The notes under the pieces were generated by a model. The model made no database searches. It saw only the letters and a program-made list of their open reading frames with translations, and had not been told where the DNA came from. A DNA stretch of 64,000 nt from contig NZNT01000013.1 of assembly GCA_002695005.1 (NCBI GenBank), positions 62,001-126,000 of the forward strand, given 5' to 3'. Numbering within the stretch: position 1 is the first letter of the stretch; each line of letters opens with the position of its first letter. Below, piece by piece: positions 1 to 9,529 of the stretch. The position numbers were made by a program, and so were the translations under genes. Origin of the DNA: Maritimibacter sp. (lineage in GTDB: Bacteria; Pseudomonadota; Alphaproteobacteria; Rhodobacterales; Rhodobacteraceae).

Positions 1-355
1 TGAACGTCTTGCCGTACATCTTCTTCTCAGCCCAAACACCGTAATCTTCGCAAAGCGTACCTTCGGCATCTGACAAGAGTGGCACCCCAAGCTCTTGTTT
101 TGCTGCAAAATTCTCCTGCTTCTTCACGCTATCCTTTGAGGCGCCGAGCACGACCGCGCCCGCTTTCTCGAATTCGGGCAGGAGCCGGGTGAAATCCCGG
201 GCCTCGTTCGTGCATCCAGGCGTCGAAGCCTTCGGATAGAAAAAAAGCACCACCGGCTTGCCCGCGAACTCGGCGAGCGACACGGTTTCCCCCCCGTCGC
301 GGGGCAGGGTGAACGCGGGCGCTTTCGCGCCGACCTCCAAAGTCGTTTCGGCCAT
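1..355 (-). CDS. bcp: BCP/PrxQ-type peroxiredoxin, C-terminus cut by window edge
   Basis: The visible 118 residues form an AhpC/TSA thioredoxin-fold peroxiredoxin that would reduce hydroperoxides in the cytoplasm using thioredoxin. The peroxidatic cysteine is Cys48 in the motif TPGCTNEA, with the family Pro/Thr before it. E. coli BCP has a resolving cysteine five residues later; here that position is Arg, so the enzyme is either one-Cys or uses a cysteine beyond the edge. The ATG at 355 has a purine-rich ribosome binding site (AAGGGAAGA) just upstream. It is divergent from the YhdP-like gene, with 76 bases between the start codons. Family assignment is firm; the exact subclass is not. Confidence 0.9.
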   Translation of the reverse strand, partial: MAETTLEVGAKAPAFTLPRDGGETVSLAEFAGKPVVLFFYPKASTPGCTNEARDFTRLLPEFEKAGAVVLGASKDSVKKQENFAAKQELGVPLLSDAEGTLCEDYGVWAEKKMYGKTF

Positions 356-431
356 ATTCTTCCCTTCCTTCAGGCTTTGCCCTAATCACGGTCTAAGCAC
401 TCAGAGACCGGATGGAAAGCACCGGACCCAC

Positions 432-3400
432 ATGACCGACCCCGCCGAACAGGAGCCACAGACGCCGCGCCAAAGCGACGCGCCGTCGTCGCGCGGCTGG
501 CGGCCGCGCAGGCTCCATTTTCACCTCGGGATCTGGTCTATCCTCGCCATCGCCGCGCTCGGGCTGTTTTTGCTTCTGGCCTCGATGTCACTGACCGGCC
601 GGGCCATCGCTTTGCCCGACTGGGTGGCAGATCGTGTCGAAACCGAACTGAATACGGCGATGCCTGAAGGGTCGATCACCCTGCGGCGCATCGAATTCGG
701 CGTGACCCCTAATGGACGTCCGAGACTAAGACTTGTGGACGTGGGTCTGCGCGATGCTTCGGGCCTCGATATCGCGCAGCTCAATTCAATCGAGGGCGGG
801 GTCCGTATCGCGCCTCTTTTCCAAGGCGATTTCGTACCGCGTACGGCGATCCTGTCGGGTGCTCAGATCACCTTTCGACGCCTCGCTGACGGCAGCTTCG
901 CGCTCCAGTTCGGGCAGGGTGACACGACGACCGGGAGCCTTGCTGATATGCTCGATACGGTAGACGCGATGTTCACCGGCGGGTTGCTGGAGGAAGCCGT
1001 GCGGGTCGAGGCCATCGGCCTGACGATCACGCTGGAAGATGCGCGCAGCGGGCGGATCTGGCAGGTGACCGATGGACAGCTTTCGATCCGTCAGACTGAA
1101 CGGATCGTGGAGACCGCGATCAATTTCGACGTGTTCAACCAGACCGATGAGCTGGCCGAAGTGGAGGTAAACCTGCGCACCGCCAAAACGGACAGCGCCG
1201 CAACGCTATCGGTCAGCTTCGCGAATGCCGCCGCTGCCGACATTGGCGCCCAGTCGCCGGCACTGTCCTTCCTGCGGTTGATCGAAGCGCCCATTGACGG
1301 CGCATTGCGCACGACATTGTCCCCGGATGGCTCCATTTCCGATCTGGCAGGCGCCATGGAAATCAAGGAGGGCGCGATCAAGCCCACGCCCGGTGCGACG
1401 CCGGTGAGCTTCGGCGGCGCGAAAGGTTATCTGGACTACGACCCGGTCGCGCGTGCGATCCAGCTTTCAGGCCTGACCTTTACATCGGAGCTGGGAGAGA
1501 TCGAGCTGGAGGGAAAGCTCTTTCTCACCGAGTTTCGCGACGACTGGCCACAGGCCGTGCTGGGGCAAATCCGGCTGAATCGCGCGCATTTCCAGACGCC
1601 GGATCTATTCGAAAGCCCCGTCACGATTGACCGCGGATTTGCCGATTTCCGCGTCCGTCTGGCACCGTTCAAGCTCGACATCGGACAAGCGGTTTTCTTC
1701 CACGGCGACACCCGCGTTTCGGCGACTGGCGAGATTGGAGCGACCCGCGACGCGTGGGACCTGGCGCTGGATTTCTCGGTGCCCGAAATCGACGCTGCGG
1801 AATTGCGAAAAGTCTGGCCGATCCCGCTGTCGCCGAACCCGCGCGACTGGGCTTTCGAGAACGTCGAAGAGGCGGAGATCCGTGACGCCCATATCGCGCT
1901 GCGCGGCCCGAACCTCGACACCGCGAAGGTGTTGCTTGGCGGACAGATCCTGGACGCCCGGGTGCGGGTCATGCCGGCCCTGCCGCCGGTCCACGGCGCG
2001 TCGGGCCATATCTCGCTCGCCCATGACCATTTCGCGGTGACAGTGGACGAGGGCACGCTAACCGCGCCGAACGGCGTCGACATGGACGTATCAGGCAGCA
2101 CTTTTGCCATCCCGGACGTCAATATCCGCCGCGGCCCCGCTCAAGCCGACGTTGCGATATCCGGACCCCTTGGAGGGGCTTTCGCATTGTTGGAAGGAAA
2201 ACCCTTCACGGTGTTCGAAGGCACGGATTTCGGTCCCGACGTGGCCGAGGGCCGGATGGAGGCGCGCGCCACCGTCAACTTCGATCAGAAACCGGACCTT
2301 CTGATCGAAGAGATCGACTTCGACGTGTCGGGACGGGCATTTGATGTTGTTTCAGACCAAATCGTCAACGGAAGCCTTCTGACCGCCGACCGGCTCGACT
2401 TCAAAGTCTGGCCAGAAGCGGTCGAGGTGACGGGGAAAGGACAGCTTGGGGCCGTCGATCTGCGCGCTACATGGCACCAGCCGCTACGCAAGGAGGATGC
2501 GGCGAACGGCTCCACTGTGGATGGCACAGTGATGCTGGGCCGTGCGCTCGTCGAGGAATTCAATCTCGGTCTCGACGACGACATGATCGGCGGCGAGGCG
2601 GCCGCAACGTTCAACCTTGCCCTCGTACCGGGTCAGACCCCGGTGATCGAGGCTTCGTCCGACCTCGCGGGCCTGCGTCTCGCCATTCCCGGCACCGGCT
2701 GGTCCAAAGCGCCGGGCGCGACAGGCAACCTGACGCTCACCGCCACCCTCGGACAAACGCCCCGCATTGACGACATGTCTATCAGTGCGCCGGGGCTGAG
2801 CGCTACGGGTTCGCTGACGACCCGCGCGGGCGGGCTTGAGCGGGCCCAGTTCTCGCGTGTGAAACTGGGCGGGTGGCTGGATGCGCCCGTCACGTTGACG
2901 GGCCGGGGCAATGCCCCCGTCGCCATCGCCGTGCGCGGAGGGCGGGCCGATTTGCGGCGTGCCGGGTTCTCCGCCTCCGGTGCGGCAGGGGCAAGCGGGC
3001 CTTCAGCTCCCCTCGACCTGACGCTGGACGAGCTCATCATCGCAGAGGGCATAGCCCTTCAGGGTTTTTCGGGCGACTTCGATCTGTCGGGCGGATTGCG
3101 CGGAACCTTCAACTCCGGTGTGAGCGGTGGCGCGCAAATCACTGGCGTTGTTGCTCAAACCGGCAATGGCGCGGCATATCGCATCAATGCGACCAACGGT
3201 GGGGCTGTCCTGCGCGGGCTCGGCCTGTTCAGCAAGGCGCAAGGCGGCGACCTTGAGGTCGTACTCGCCCCAACCGGGGCATCGGGCACATTCGAAGGCA
3301 CAGTCAGCCTGACCAACACGCGGCTCGTGGAAGCGCCGGCCATGGCGGAGCTTTTGTCGGCGATTTCGGTCGTCGGCCTGCTCGATCAGCTGGACGGGCC

Positions 3401-3752
3401 GGGTATCGGCTTCAGCGAAGTGAAAGGACGCTTCAACCTTTCTCCTCAGACACTTACGCTGTACAGTTCGTCCGCCGTATCCGCCTCGCTTGGCTTGTCA
3501 CTTGATGGCTATTACAACCTCGAGACCGGAACGATGGACATGCAGGGCGTCTTGTCTCCGTTCTACCTCATCAACTCTCTTGGCCGCGTCGTGAGTGCGC
3601 GCGACGGCGAGGGGCTCGTCGGCTTTTCCTTTACCCTCACCGGGCCCGACGACGACCCCGAGGTCGGGATCAACCCGCTTTCGATCCTCACCCCCGGTGT
3701 GCTACGGGAGATTTTCCGGCGGCAGGCCCCGCAACAGCCGCCCGGCGAATGA
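432..3752 (+). CDS. Large YhdP/AsmA-like envelope protein (DUF3971-type)
   Basis: This 1106-residue protein has a Pro/Arg-rich cytoplasmic N-terminus, one membrane anchor at about residues 34-56, and then a very long periplasmic part. That part is rich in beta strands and repeats Asp-Leu/Gly-Ala patterns typical of the YhdP/TamB/AsmA group. Members of that group are bridge-like proteins thought to carry phospholipids between inner and outer membrane. The C-terminal 200 residues ([15 protein letters not shown] to [11 protein letters not shown]) resemble the AsmA C-terminal region. An in-frame start further upstream at 258 would run through the divergent peroxiredoxin gene, so the ATG at 432 is preferred. 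queA starts 7 bases after its stop, suggesting co-transcription. Lipid transport is family inference. Confidence 0.85.
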   Translation: MTDPAEQEPQTPRQSDAPSSRGWRPRRLHFHLGIWSILAIAALGLFLLLASMSLTGRAIALPDWVADRVETELNTAMPEGSITLRRIEFGVTPNGRPRLRLVDVGLRDASGLDIAQLNSIEGGVRIAPLFQGDFVPRTAILSGAQITFRRLADGSFALQFGQGDTTTGSLADMLDTVDAMFTGGLLEEAVRVEAIGLTITLEDARSGRIWQVTDGQLSIRQTERIVETAINFDVFNQTDELAEVEVNLRTAKTDSAATLSVSFANAAAADIGAQSPALSFLRLIEAPIDGALRTTLSPDGSISDLAGAMEIKEGAIKPTPGATPVSFGGAKGYLDYDPVARAIQLSGLTFTSELGEIELEGKLFLTEFRDDWPQAVLGQIRLNRAHFQTPDLFESPVTIDRGFADFRVRLAPFKLDIGQAVFFHGDTRVSATGEIGATRDAWDLALDFSVPEIDAAELRKVWPIPLSPNPRDWAFENVEEAEIRDAHIALRGPNLDTAKVLLGGQILDARVRVMPALPPVHGASGHISLAHDHFAVTVDEGTLTAPNGVDMDVSGSTFAIPDVNIRRGPAQADVAISGPLGGAFALLEGKPFTVFEGTDFGPDVAEGRMEARATVNFDQKPDLLIEEIDFDVSGRAFDVVSDQIVNGSLLTADRLDFKVWPEAVEVTGKGQLGAVDLRATWHQPLRKEDAANGSTVDGTVMLGRALVEEFNLGLDDDMIGGEAAATFNLALVPGQTPVIEASSDLAGLRLAIPGTGWSKAPGATGNLTLTATLGQTPRIDDMSISAPGLSATGSLTTRAGGLERAQFSRVKLGGWLDAPVTLTGRGNAPVAIAVRGGRADLRRAGFSASGAAGASGPSAPLDLTLDELIIAEGIALQGFSGDFDLSGGLRGTFNSGVSGGAQITGVVAQTGNGAAYRINATNGGAVLRGLGLFSKAQGGDLEVVLAPTGASGTFEGTVSLTNTRLVEAPAMAELLSAISVVGLLDQLDGPGIGFSEVKGRFNLSPQTLTLYSSSAVSASLGLSLDGYYNLETGTMDMQGVLSPFYLINSLGRVVSARDGEGLVGFSFTLTGPDDDPEVGINPLSILTPGVLREIFRRQAPQQPPGE

Positions 3753-3759
3753 GGCACCC

Positions 3760-4824
3760 ATGAGCGCGACGCATGAGCCCGGCACCCGGCTCTCGGACTA
3801 CGATTTCGACCTGCCCGACGACTTGATCGCGACCCGGCCCGCAAAGCCGCGGTCATCGGCGCGCCTGCTGGTTGCACAGCGTGATCGGATCACTGATGGG
3901 GTCGTGACGGGCCTGATGGATTGGTTGCAGCCCGGTGATCGCCTTGTTCTGAACGACACCCGGGTGATCCCGGCGCGGCTCGAAGGGCTGCGGTATCGCG
4001 GCGAGGCGGCCTCGCGCATAGAGGTCACGCTCTTGTCCCCCGCGGCGACGCCGGGACAGTGGCAGGCGCTCGTGAAACCCTTGCGCAAAGTCCGGGACGG
4101 GGAGACGATCGTTTTCCCGGCGGGTCTAGAGGCGACGCTCACGAGCCGCACGGACGGCCAGGCCACGCTCGCCTTCAACCTGACGGGCGACGCATTCGAC
4201 GGGGCCCTCTCGGCGGCCGGCCGCATGCCGCTCCCGCCCTATATCGAAGCAAAGCGGCGGGCCGATGCGCAGGACCGCGAAGACTATCAGACCGTCTGGG
4301 CCCGCAATACCGGCGCAGTCGCGGCGCCCACGGCGTCGCTGCATTTCGACGATGCTCTTCTCGCGGCACTCGACAAGCGCGGTGTGACGCGAACCCACGT
4401 GACGCTCCATGTGGGCGCGGGCACGTTCCTGCCGGTCAAGGTTGATGACGTGAGCGAGCACAGGATGCACGCGGAATGGGGCGAGGTGACCGAGGCCGCG
4501 GCCGTAGAAATCGCGGCGACGCGCGCAGCCGGTGGGCGGATCATTCCGGTGGGCACGACGGCCTTACGCCTCATCGAAAGCGCGGCCCCTGCGAAAGGCG
4601 AGATCGCCCCTTGGCGCGGTCCCACGGACATCTTCATCCGACCCGGTTACCAATTCCGCCTCACGGACGGTCTGATGACAAACTTCCACCTGCCGAAATC
4701 GACACTGATGATGCTCGTCTCGGCGCTCATGGGCATGGAGCGCATGCGCGAGGTCTACGCGCACGCCATCGCCGAACGGTACCGCTTCTTCAGCTACGGC
4801 GACGCTTCGCTCCTGCTGCCCTGA
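3760..4824 (+). CDS. queA: S-adenosylmethionine:tRNA ribosyltransferase-isomerase
   Basis: QueA moves the ribosyl group of SAM onto 7-aminomethyl-7-deazaguanine at position 34 of GUN-anticodon tRNAs, making epoxyqueuosine. The 354-residue length is normal for the family. Clear signatures are the N-terminal [17 protein letters not shown] block, [13 protein letters not shown], the central [15 protein letters not shown] block, and the C-terminal [19 protein letters not shown] segment. The ATG at 3760 is 7 bases after the preceding stop; a longer reading frame would overlap that gene and lacks family similarity. The gene is followed by an intergenic repeat and a convergent gene. Confidence is high from end-to-end motif agreement. 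Confidence 0.97.
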   Translation: MSATHEPGTRLSDYDFDLPDDLIATRPAKPRSSARLLVAQRDRITDGVVTGLMDWLQPGDRLVLNDTRVIPARLEGLRYRGEAASRIEVTLLSPAATPGQWQALVKPLRKVRDGETIVFPAGLEATLTSRTDGQATLAFNLTGDAFDGALSAAGRMPLPPYIEAKRRADAQDREDYQTVWARNTGAVAAPTASLHFDDALLAALDKRGVTRTHVTLHVGAGTFLPVKVDDVSEHRMHAEWGEVTEAAAVEIAATRAAGGRIIPVGTTALRLIESAAPAKGEIAPWRGPTDIFIRPGYQFRLTDGLMTNFHLPKSTLMMLVSALMGMERMREVYAHAIAERYRFFSYGDASLLLP

Positions 4825-4825
4825 T

Positions 4826-4936
4826 CTTCTTCGTTTCAAAAAACCTCGGGAGAGCGCGAGAGGGCTGGCCCTCTCGCCCACCGCGCCGTCCTGGCAAAGC
4901 CGGGGCGGCGCAAACCCTGCGCGCGCGTGAGCGCGC
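4826..4936 (+). repeat. Intergenic repeat copy A, after queA
   Basis: The element begins CTTCTTCG one base after the queA stop and continues with a CTCGGGAG block. It then has a perfect 10-bp hairpin (4856-4865 with 4868-4877), the conserved block at 4899-4921, and a final GC hairpin. The 23-base block differs at one position from the copy after mnmA. It lies between convergent genes, as do the three related copies at 33313, 42636 and 62369. Confidence 0.65.
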
Positions 4937-4950
4937 TCCTTAGGAATACG

Positions 4951-6777
4951 TTACTCCTCGTACCACCAGAGCTCGGGCTGGAAGCCAAGCCAGTCGCCGT
5001 ACATCGGGATCTTCTCCGGGTAATGCAGTTCCTTGACGTGCGCCACGCGCGAGACGTCGGAATACCAGATCGGGATGACATAGCGCCCGGCGGTCAGCAC
5101 CCGGTCGAGCGCCTTGGTCGCAGCCTGAAAGTCGTCCTGGCTTTCCGCCGTCAGCATCTCTTCGATCAGTCCGTCCACGGCCTCCGACTCCACGCCCATC
5201 CAGTTGCGCGACCCATTCTCTTCAACCATCGCCGATCCCCAGTAGAGCCGCTGCTCATTGCCGGGTGACAGCGAAAGCGAGCGCCAGTAGGGGGCCATGT
5301 CGAAGTCATAAGTATTTGTGCGTTCGGTGTATTGAGCCGAATCCATCGGCGAGATCGTCGGCGTGATCCCGACGCGTTCCAATGCAGCGGCGTAGATATC
5401 GATGATCTGACGATCCTGCGTCGCGCCCTGGTTCAGCACGATCTCGAAGGTGAACTCTTCGCCGTCCGCGTTCTTCATCACGCCGTCCTGGACGGTCCAC
5501 CCGGCCTCGGCCATCAGATCCAGCGCCTTGGCGATCCCGGCGCGGTTGCGCTCGGAGCCATCCGAGGCGGGCAGGGCATAGCCTTCGACGGCGCCAGGCG
5601 GCAGATCGTCATATTCTGACAGATATTCGGCCACGCGCCCCTCGGCCGGTTCCCCGACCTCCATCCCCAACACGGAGTTGTGGAAATAGGACTGAATGCG
5701 CGGCTCACGCCCGCCGTTGAGCGTCTGGTTGATGAACTCGAAGTTGAAGACCTGAATCATCGCCTCGCGCACGCGCCAGTCCTCGAACACCGGGCTGCGC
5801 GTGTTCATCACATATCCTTTAATGCCGGTCGGGCGCTCATGCGGGATTTCCGACAGCACCACGTCGCCGGATTGCACGGCAGGAAAGTCGTACTGGGTGG
5901 CCCATTTCTCGGCATTGGTTTCGCGATATGTGCTGGCTTCACCGGCCTTGAATGCTTCAAACACGACGTCACCGTCACCGAAGAACTCGTAGCGGATGGT
6001 GTCGAAATTGGCCTGTCCCTGCATGAAGGGCACGTCCTTGCCCCAGTAGTCGGGATTGCGCGTAAGCTCGAGGTAGCGGCCCGCCTCGAAGTCCCCAATG
6101 ACATAGGGCGCAGAGCCGATCGGGATGACGTCGATCCCGGACTCTTCGAAATCCTCGCCTTCCCACTGGGCCTTCTTGAGGATCGGTCGCAGTCCCATGA
6201 TAAGCGGCAGTTCGAAATCCACCGTGTTAAAGTTGAACCGGACCGAACGGGGACCGGTCTGTTCCATGCTCTCGATCTTGGACCAGGAACCGCGGTAACG
6301 AGGATGGCCTTGCGTGCCGAGCGTCTCGTACGTCCACATCACGTCCTCGACCGTGACCGGAGAGCCGTCCGAGAACGCGGCTTCCTCGCGCAGGGTGAAT
6401 TCCACCCACTCACGCTCCGGCCCGGTTTCAACCGTCTCCGCCAGCAGACCGTAGAGCGTGAACGGTTCGTCGTAGGAGCGCCCGAGGAGTGACTCGAAGA
6501 TCATGTACCTCAGTTGCCAGGGCGGGCTGCCTTTGGTGATGACCGGGTGGAGCGAGTCGAACGTCCCCGATTCGGCAAACACGATCTCGCCGCCTTTGGG
6601 CGCATCCGGGTTTGCCTGAGGCAAGTGCGTGAAATCCGGCGGCAGGGCCGGGTCGCCGTACATGGCAATCCCATGCATCGGTTCGGCGCCCGCTGCGCCC
6701 GTGAAACTTCCCATGGTAGCGGCCAGCGCGATTCCCCACATATGTTGAGCGAATCCGCGGTAAACTGCGTGCGTCAT
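4951..6777 (-). CDS. YejA-like peptide ABC transporter substrate-binding protein
   Basis: This 608-residue periplasmic binding protein belongs to extracellular solute-binding family 5 (the DppA/OppA/YejA group). A signal peptide covers about residues 1-31, with probable cleavage after AAGA. The mature part opens with HGIAMYGDP and contains blocks typical of the YejA branch, such as PERPTGIKGYVMNTR-like and FNFEFINQTLN. It would deliver oligopeptides or microcin-like peptides to an inner-membrane permease, but no permease or ATPase gene adjoins it. I chose the ATG at 6777, with AGGGGCA upstream, because it starts the signal peptide; another in-frame ATG at 6843 adds a non-signal-like basic stretch. 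The substrate is unknown. Confidence 0.9.
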   Translation of the reverse strand: MTHAVYRGFAQHMWGIALAATMGSFTGAAGAEPMHGIAMYGDPALPPDFTHLPQANPDAPKGGEIVFAESGTFDSLHPVITKGSPPWQLRYMIFESLLGRSYDEPFTLYGLLAETVETGPEREWVEFTLREEAAFSDGSPVTVEDVMWTYETLGTQGHPRYRGSWSKIESMEQTGPRSVRFNFNTVDFELPLIMGLRPILKKAQWEGEDFEESGIDVIPIGSAPYVIGDFEAGRYLELTRNPDYWGKDVPFMQGQANFDTIRYEFFGDGDVVFEAFKAGEASTYRETNAEKWATQYDFPAVQSGDVVLSEIPHERPTGIKGYVMNTRSPVFEDWRVREAMIQVFNFEFINQTLNGGREPRIQSYFHNSVLGMEVGEPAEGRVAEYLSEYDDLPPGAVEGYALPASDGSERNRAGIAKALDLMAEAGWTVQDGVMKNADGEEFTFEIVLNQGATQDRQIIDIYAAALERVGITPTISPMDSAQYTERTNTYDFDMAPYWRSLSLSPGNEQRLYWGSAMVEENGSRNWMGVESEAVDGLIEEMLTAESQDDFQAATKALDRVLTAGRYVIPIWYSDVSRVAHVKELHYPEKIPMYGDWLGFQPELWWYEE

Positions 6778-6852
6778 ATCAAGATGCCCCTGTGCTGCGC
6801 CTCGTTTGAGCCTGAGCCTAGAGGGCGTTCCTTGCCTTTTCAAACTTTTAGC

Positions 6853-6881
6853 TTGGACTCTGAACCTGCTGCCTCTATATT
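6853..6881 (+). promoter_or_regulatory. Sigma-70-type promoter for the small RNA
   Basis: TTGGAC (6853-6858) and TATATT (6876-6881) are separated by exactly 17 bases, matching 4 of 6 and 5 of 6 consensus positions. The expected start point is about 6888, and a strong terminator follows about 75 bases later. No coding gene lies on this strand downstream. Confidence 0.65.
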
Positions 6882-6887
6882 GAGGGC

Positions 6888-6964
6888 ACTGCTCGATAGG
6901 TTTCTTGCCTGTATGAAACCTGCCTCAATGACTGAACGCCGGCCCTAGTGCCGGCGTTTTTTTT
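6888..6964 (+). ncRNA. Candidate 77-nt trans-acting small RNA
   Basis: Between the divergent start of the peptide-binding protein gene and the 3' end of the LysE gene lies a self-contained transcription unit. It has a good promoter at 6853-6881, a 7-bp stem (6898-6904 with 6915-6921, 10-base loop TTGCCTGTAT), a short single-stranded linker, and a Rho-independent terminator. An 11-codon frame beginning with the ATG at 6913 exists inside it, but it has no ribosome binding site and ends inside the terminator stem. I do not recognise the RNA as a named family. The 5' end is estimated from promoter spacing. Confidence 0.6.
6936..6964 (+). terminator. Rho-independent terminator of the small RNA
   Basis: The perfect 8-bp stem ACGCCGGC (6936-6943) pairs with GCCGGCGT (6950-6957) across a 6-base loop, followed by eight T residues (6957-6964). 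Confidence 0.85.
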
Positions 6965-7137
6965 GACCGCCGAGCAGGTTTGGCGCAATGCATCGTTCCC
7001 TCTGATCGGCTCAGATCACACCCTTTGGCCCGTGTACATCCCTGTCGCCTTAGGCCCGGTTTGTCTCGGACGAGTTTGCATCGGGTGATGCGTTTGGAGG
7101 CGACACCTCTTCTCTGGCGTAGCGTCAGGCGCTGCGC

Positions 7138-7746
7138 CTAAATCACGCCGATAATCAGCTTCGCCGCAATCGCCAGCATCGTCAGCCCGATCAGTAGATC
7201 GAGCACCTGCCACGCCCGCGCCGAGCGCATGACCGGTGCGATCAGCCGCGCGCCGTAGCCCAGCCCGAAGAAGAAAACGAAACTCGCGAATACGGCCCCG
7301 GTGCCGAACACGATCCGTGTGGACCAGTCGGGGTACTGCGTGGACACCGCGCCGATCAGCCCGAGCGTGTCGAGATAGACATGCGGGTTCGCCCAGGTGA
7401 AGGCCGCCGCGATGGCCAGCGTGCGCCAGAGCGACTGGTCCACGCCGCCGATCTCCATCGCCTGACCGCCGCGCCATGCCGCCACCAGCCGGGTGATGCC
7501 ATAGGCGATCAGGAACGCGGCACCGCCGAGGCTCATGACCAGGGGCAGGGCGGGAAGCGCCTCCACCAGCGCGCCGAAGCCTGCAACACCTGCGGCGATG
7601 AGCAGGGCGTCTGACGTTGCGCAGAACAGGCAGAGCCAGAAGACATGGCTACGCAGCAATCCCTGCCGCAGGACAAAGGCGTTCTGTGCGCCAATGGCGA
7701 GGATCAGGGAGAACCCGGTCGCGAACCCGGTGAGCGCCGCCGTCAT
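7138..7746 (-). CDS. LysE/ArgO-family amino acid exporter
   Basis: This 202-residue inner-membrane protein has about six hydrophobic segments. The LysE signature GFSLILAIGAQNAFVLRQG lies near the N-terminus, and the family Asn-Pro motif is in WANPHVYLDT near residue 120. Members export basic amino acids such as arginine or lysine, relieving excess from peptide uptake. The ATG at 7746 overlaps the stop of the upstream DUF502 gene by four bases (ATGA), so translation is probably coupled. No LysR-type ArgP/LysG regulator adjoins it. The family is certain; the exported amino acid is not determined by the sequence. Confidence 0.9.
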   Translation of the reverse strand: MTAALTGFATGFSLILAIGAQNAFVLRQGLLRSHVFWLCLFCATSDALLIAAGVAGFGALVEALPALPLVMSLGGAAFLIAYGITRLVAAWRGGQAMEIGGVDQSLWRTLAIAAAFTWANPHVYLDTLGLIGAVSTQYPDWSTRIVFGTGAVFASFVFFFGLGYGARLIAPVMRSARAWQVLDLLIGLTMLAIAAKLIIGVI

Positions 7747-8513
7747 GTGCCGGGTTTGGGTAGCGGCGTACCGCCCTCGTCGCTCACCGTGTCTTTCTTG
7801 TTCGGATAGACGAGGCCCGCGGAAATCACGAGCTTGGCCGCATCTTCCACTGACATGTCGAGTTCGATGACCGAATGCCGCGGCACGAACAGAAGGAAGC
7901 CGGAGGTCGGGTTCGGTGTGGTCGGCAGGAAGACAGAAACGAGTTCCTCATCCACCGGAATGCGTTGGTCGATCTCCCCTTTCGCATTGGTCGATATGAA
8001 CGCGATCGCCCATATCCCCTTGCGCGGATATTCGACGAGGCACGCCTTGTCGAACTTGGTTTCCGTCTGCTGAAACACCGTCTCGGCGATCTGCTTGATG
8101 CCATTGTACAGGGATCGGACGACAGGCATCCGATCCACCAGACGCTCGCCCCAGGCGATGAACTGACGCCCGAGAATACCCTTGGCGATCCACCCGACGA
8201 GGATGGTGAACACCAGGAAGATCACCACGCCCAACCCGCGAATGTTGACCGTCACGTTCTCGCCAAAGACGGCGATGAACCATTCCTTGTCGCCAAGGTA
8301 GCGCTGGATCAGCATGTCCGGGTGGTAGCTCTTCGGCACGAAGGGCAAAACCCAGCTGTCGATCCAGCCCACAAAGGTCCAGATCAGCCAGATCGTGACC
8401 GCGATCGGCGCGACGACCACCAGTCCCGTGAGGAAGTTGTTGCGGAATCCCGCGAAAAACCGGAGACGCCGGCGCCTGCGCGGCGTGTCTTGCGGGGAGT
8501 GTTTGGCGTTCAT
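7743..8513 (-). CDS. DUF502 family membrane protein
   Basis: This 256-residue protein belongs to the DUF502 family of unknown function. A basic N-terminus (RRRRRLRFF) precedes two membrane segments, at about residues 25-48 and 75-100. The soluble C-terminal domain carries the family blocks RMPVVRSLYNGIKQI, VEYPRKGIWAIAF and FLPTTPNPTSGFLLFVP. I chose the ATG at 8513, where the conserved N-terminal arginine region begins; an ATG at 8540 in the same frame is possible and has no better ribosome binding site. The stop overlaps the LysE start. No function is established, although plant relatives (COV1) are linked to trafficking. Confidence 0.88.
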   Translation of the reverse strand: MNAKHSPQDTPRRRRRLRFFAGFRNNFLTGLVVVAPIAVTIWLIWTFVGWIDSWVLPFVPKSYHPDMLIQRYLGDKEWFIAVFGENVTVNIRGLGVVIFLVFTILVGWIAKGILGRQFIAWGERLVDRMPVVRSLYNGIKQIAETVFQQTETKFDKACLVEYPRKGIWAIAFISTNAKGEIDQRIPVDEELVSVFLPTTPNPTSGFLLFVPRHSVIELDMSVEDAAKLVISAGLVYPNKKDTVSDEGGTPLPKPGT

Positions 8514-8614
8514 TTTTTTCCAGCGCTGGAGTGCAGGCATAAACCTAAGTGCTGCGGCGCGGCGCGGCAATGGCCATCACAAGCTGGAGTATCACTTTTC
8601 GCCAATTTGGCGGT

Positions 8615-9529
8615 TCACAGCGGCGTCCTGACCATTGCCTGTGCAATCCGGGCACCAAGTCGCGCGTTGTTGAGCACGAGGGCGATATTTGCGACGAGAG
8701 ACCGTCCCTGCGTCGCGTGAAAGATGTGATCGAGCAGGAACGGCGTCACGTCCTTGCCCTGCACATGGCGCGCTGCCGCCTCGGCAAGTGCCGCGTCAAC
8801 GATGGGCCCGATGACGTCACCCGTGATCTCGGCGTCTTCCGGGATCGGGTTGGCGATGAGTTGACCGCCGGACAGCCCGAGCGCGGCCCGCATATCCGCC
8901 GCCCGCGCGATCTGGTCAGGCACGTCCATACGCAGCGGTGCTCGAAGACCTGAGTCGCGCGACCAGAAAGCCGGGAACGCGTTCTGGCCGAACGCGATCA
9001 CCGGAACACCATGGGTTTCGAGCACTTCAAGCGTCTTGGGCAGATCGAGGATCGCCTTGGCACCCGCCGCAACGACGGTGACCGGGGTCGTCGCAAGTTC
9101 GAGAAGGTCCGCCGAAATGTCGAAGCTCTCCTCCGCGCCCCGGTGAACCCCACCGATCCCGCCGGTGGCAAAGACACGGATGCCGGCGGCATGAGCCGCA
9201 ATCATCGTGGCCGCGACGGTCGTGGCCCCCGTGCCGCCGGTCGCGAGACAGGCGGCGAGGTCTGCGCGAGAGAGTTTCGCGACACCTTCGGCCCGGCCCA
9301 GCTTGTCGAGTTCCGCGTCGGTCAGCCCGACGTGCAGGGCACCGTCCAGAACGGCGATGGTCGCCGGAATCGCGCCTTCTTCCCGGATTGCGGCTTCGAC
9401 GGCGCGCGCGGTTTCCACATTGTCCGGCCAGGGCATTCCGTGCGTGATGATCGTGCTCTCAAGGGCTACGATGGCGGCCCCGGCGGCGCGGGCTTCGGCC
9501 ACTTCCGGGGAATAGCGGATGTCGATCAT
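8615..9529 (-). CDS. psuG: Pseudouridine-5'-phosphate glycosidase
   Basis: PsuG splits pseudouridine 5'-phosphate into uracil and ribose 5-phosphate by breaking the C-glycosidic bond, the second step of pseudouridine salvage. The 304 residues match the family from end to end. They include the VALESTIITHGMPWPDN block with its catalytic Glu and the ATGGIGGVHRGAEESFDISADL block that holds the metal and phosphate-binding residues. The start at 9529 overlaps the stop of the upstream kinase gene by four bases, giving a translationally coupled psuK-psuG pair. Confidence is high for both family and reaction. Confidence 0.96.
   Translation of the reverse strand: MIDIRYSPEVAEARAAGAAIVALESTIITHGMPWPDNVETARAVEAAIREEGAIPATIAVLDGALHVGLTDAELDKLGRAEGVAKLSRADLAACLATGGTGATTVAATMIAAHAAGIRVFATGGIGGVHRGAEESFDISADLLELATTPVTVVAAGAKAILDLPKTLEVLETHGVPVIAFGQNAFPAFWSRDSGLRAPLRMDVPDQIARAADMRAALGLSGGQLIANPIPEDAEITGDVIGPIVDAALAEAAARHVQGKDVTPFLLDHIFHATQGRSLVANIALVLNNARLGARIAQAMVRTPL

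Noticed and set aside
6913-6948. An 11-codon frame inside the small RNA (ATG to TAG)
   Set aside because: It has no ribosome binding site, its start codon overlaps the first stem and its stop lies in the terminator hairpin, so translation is unlikely.
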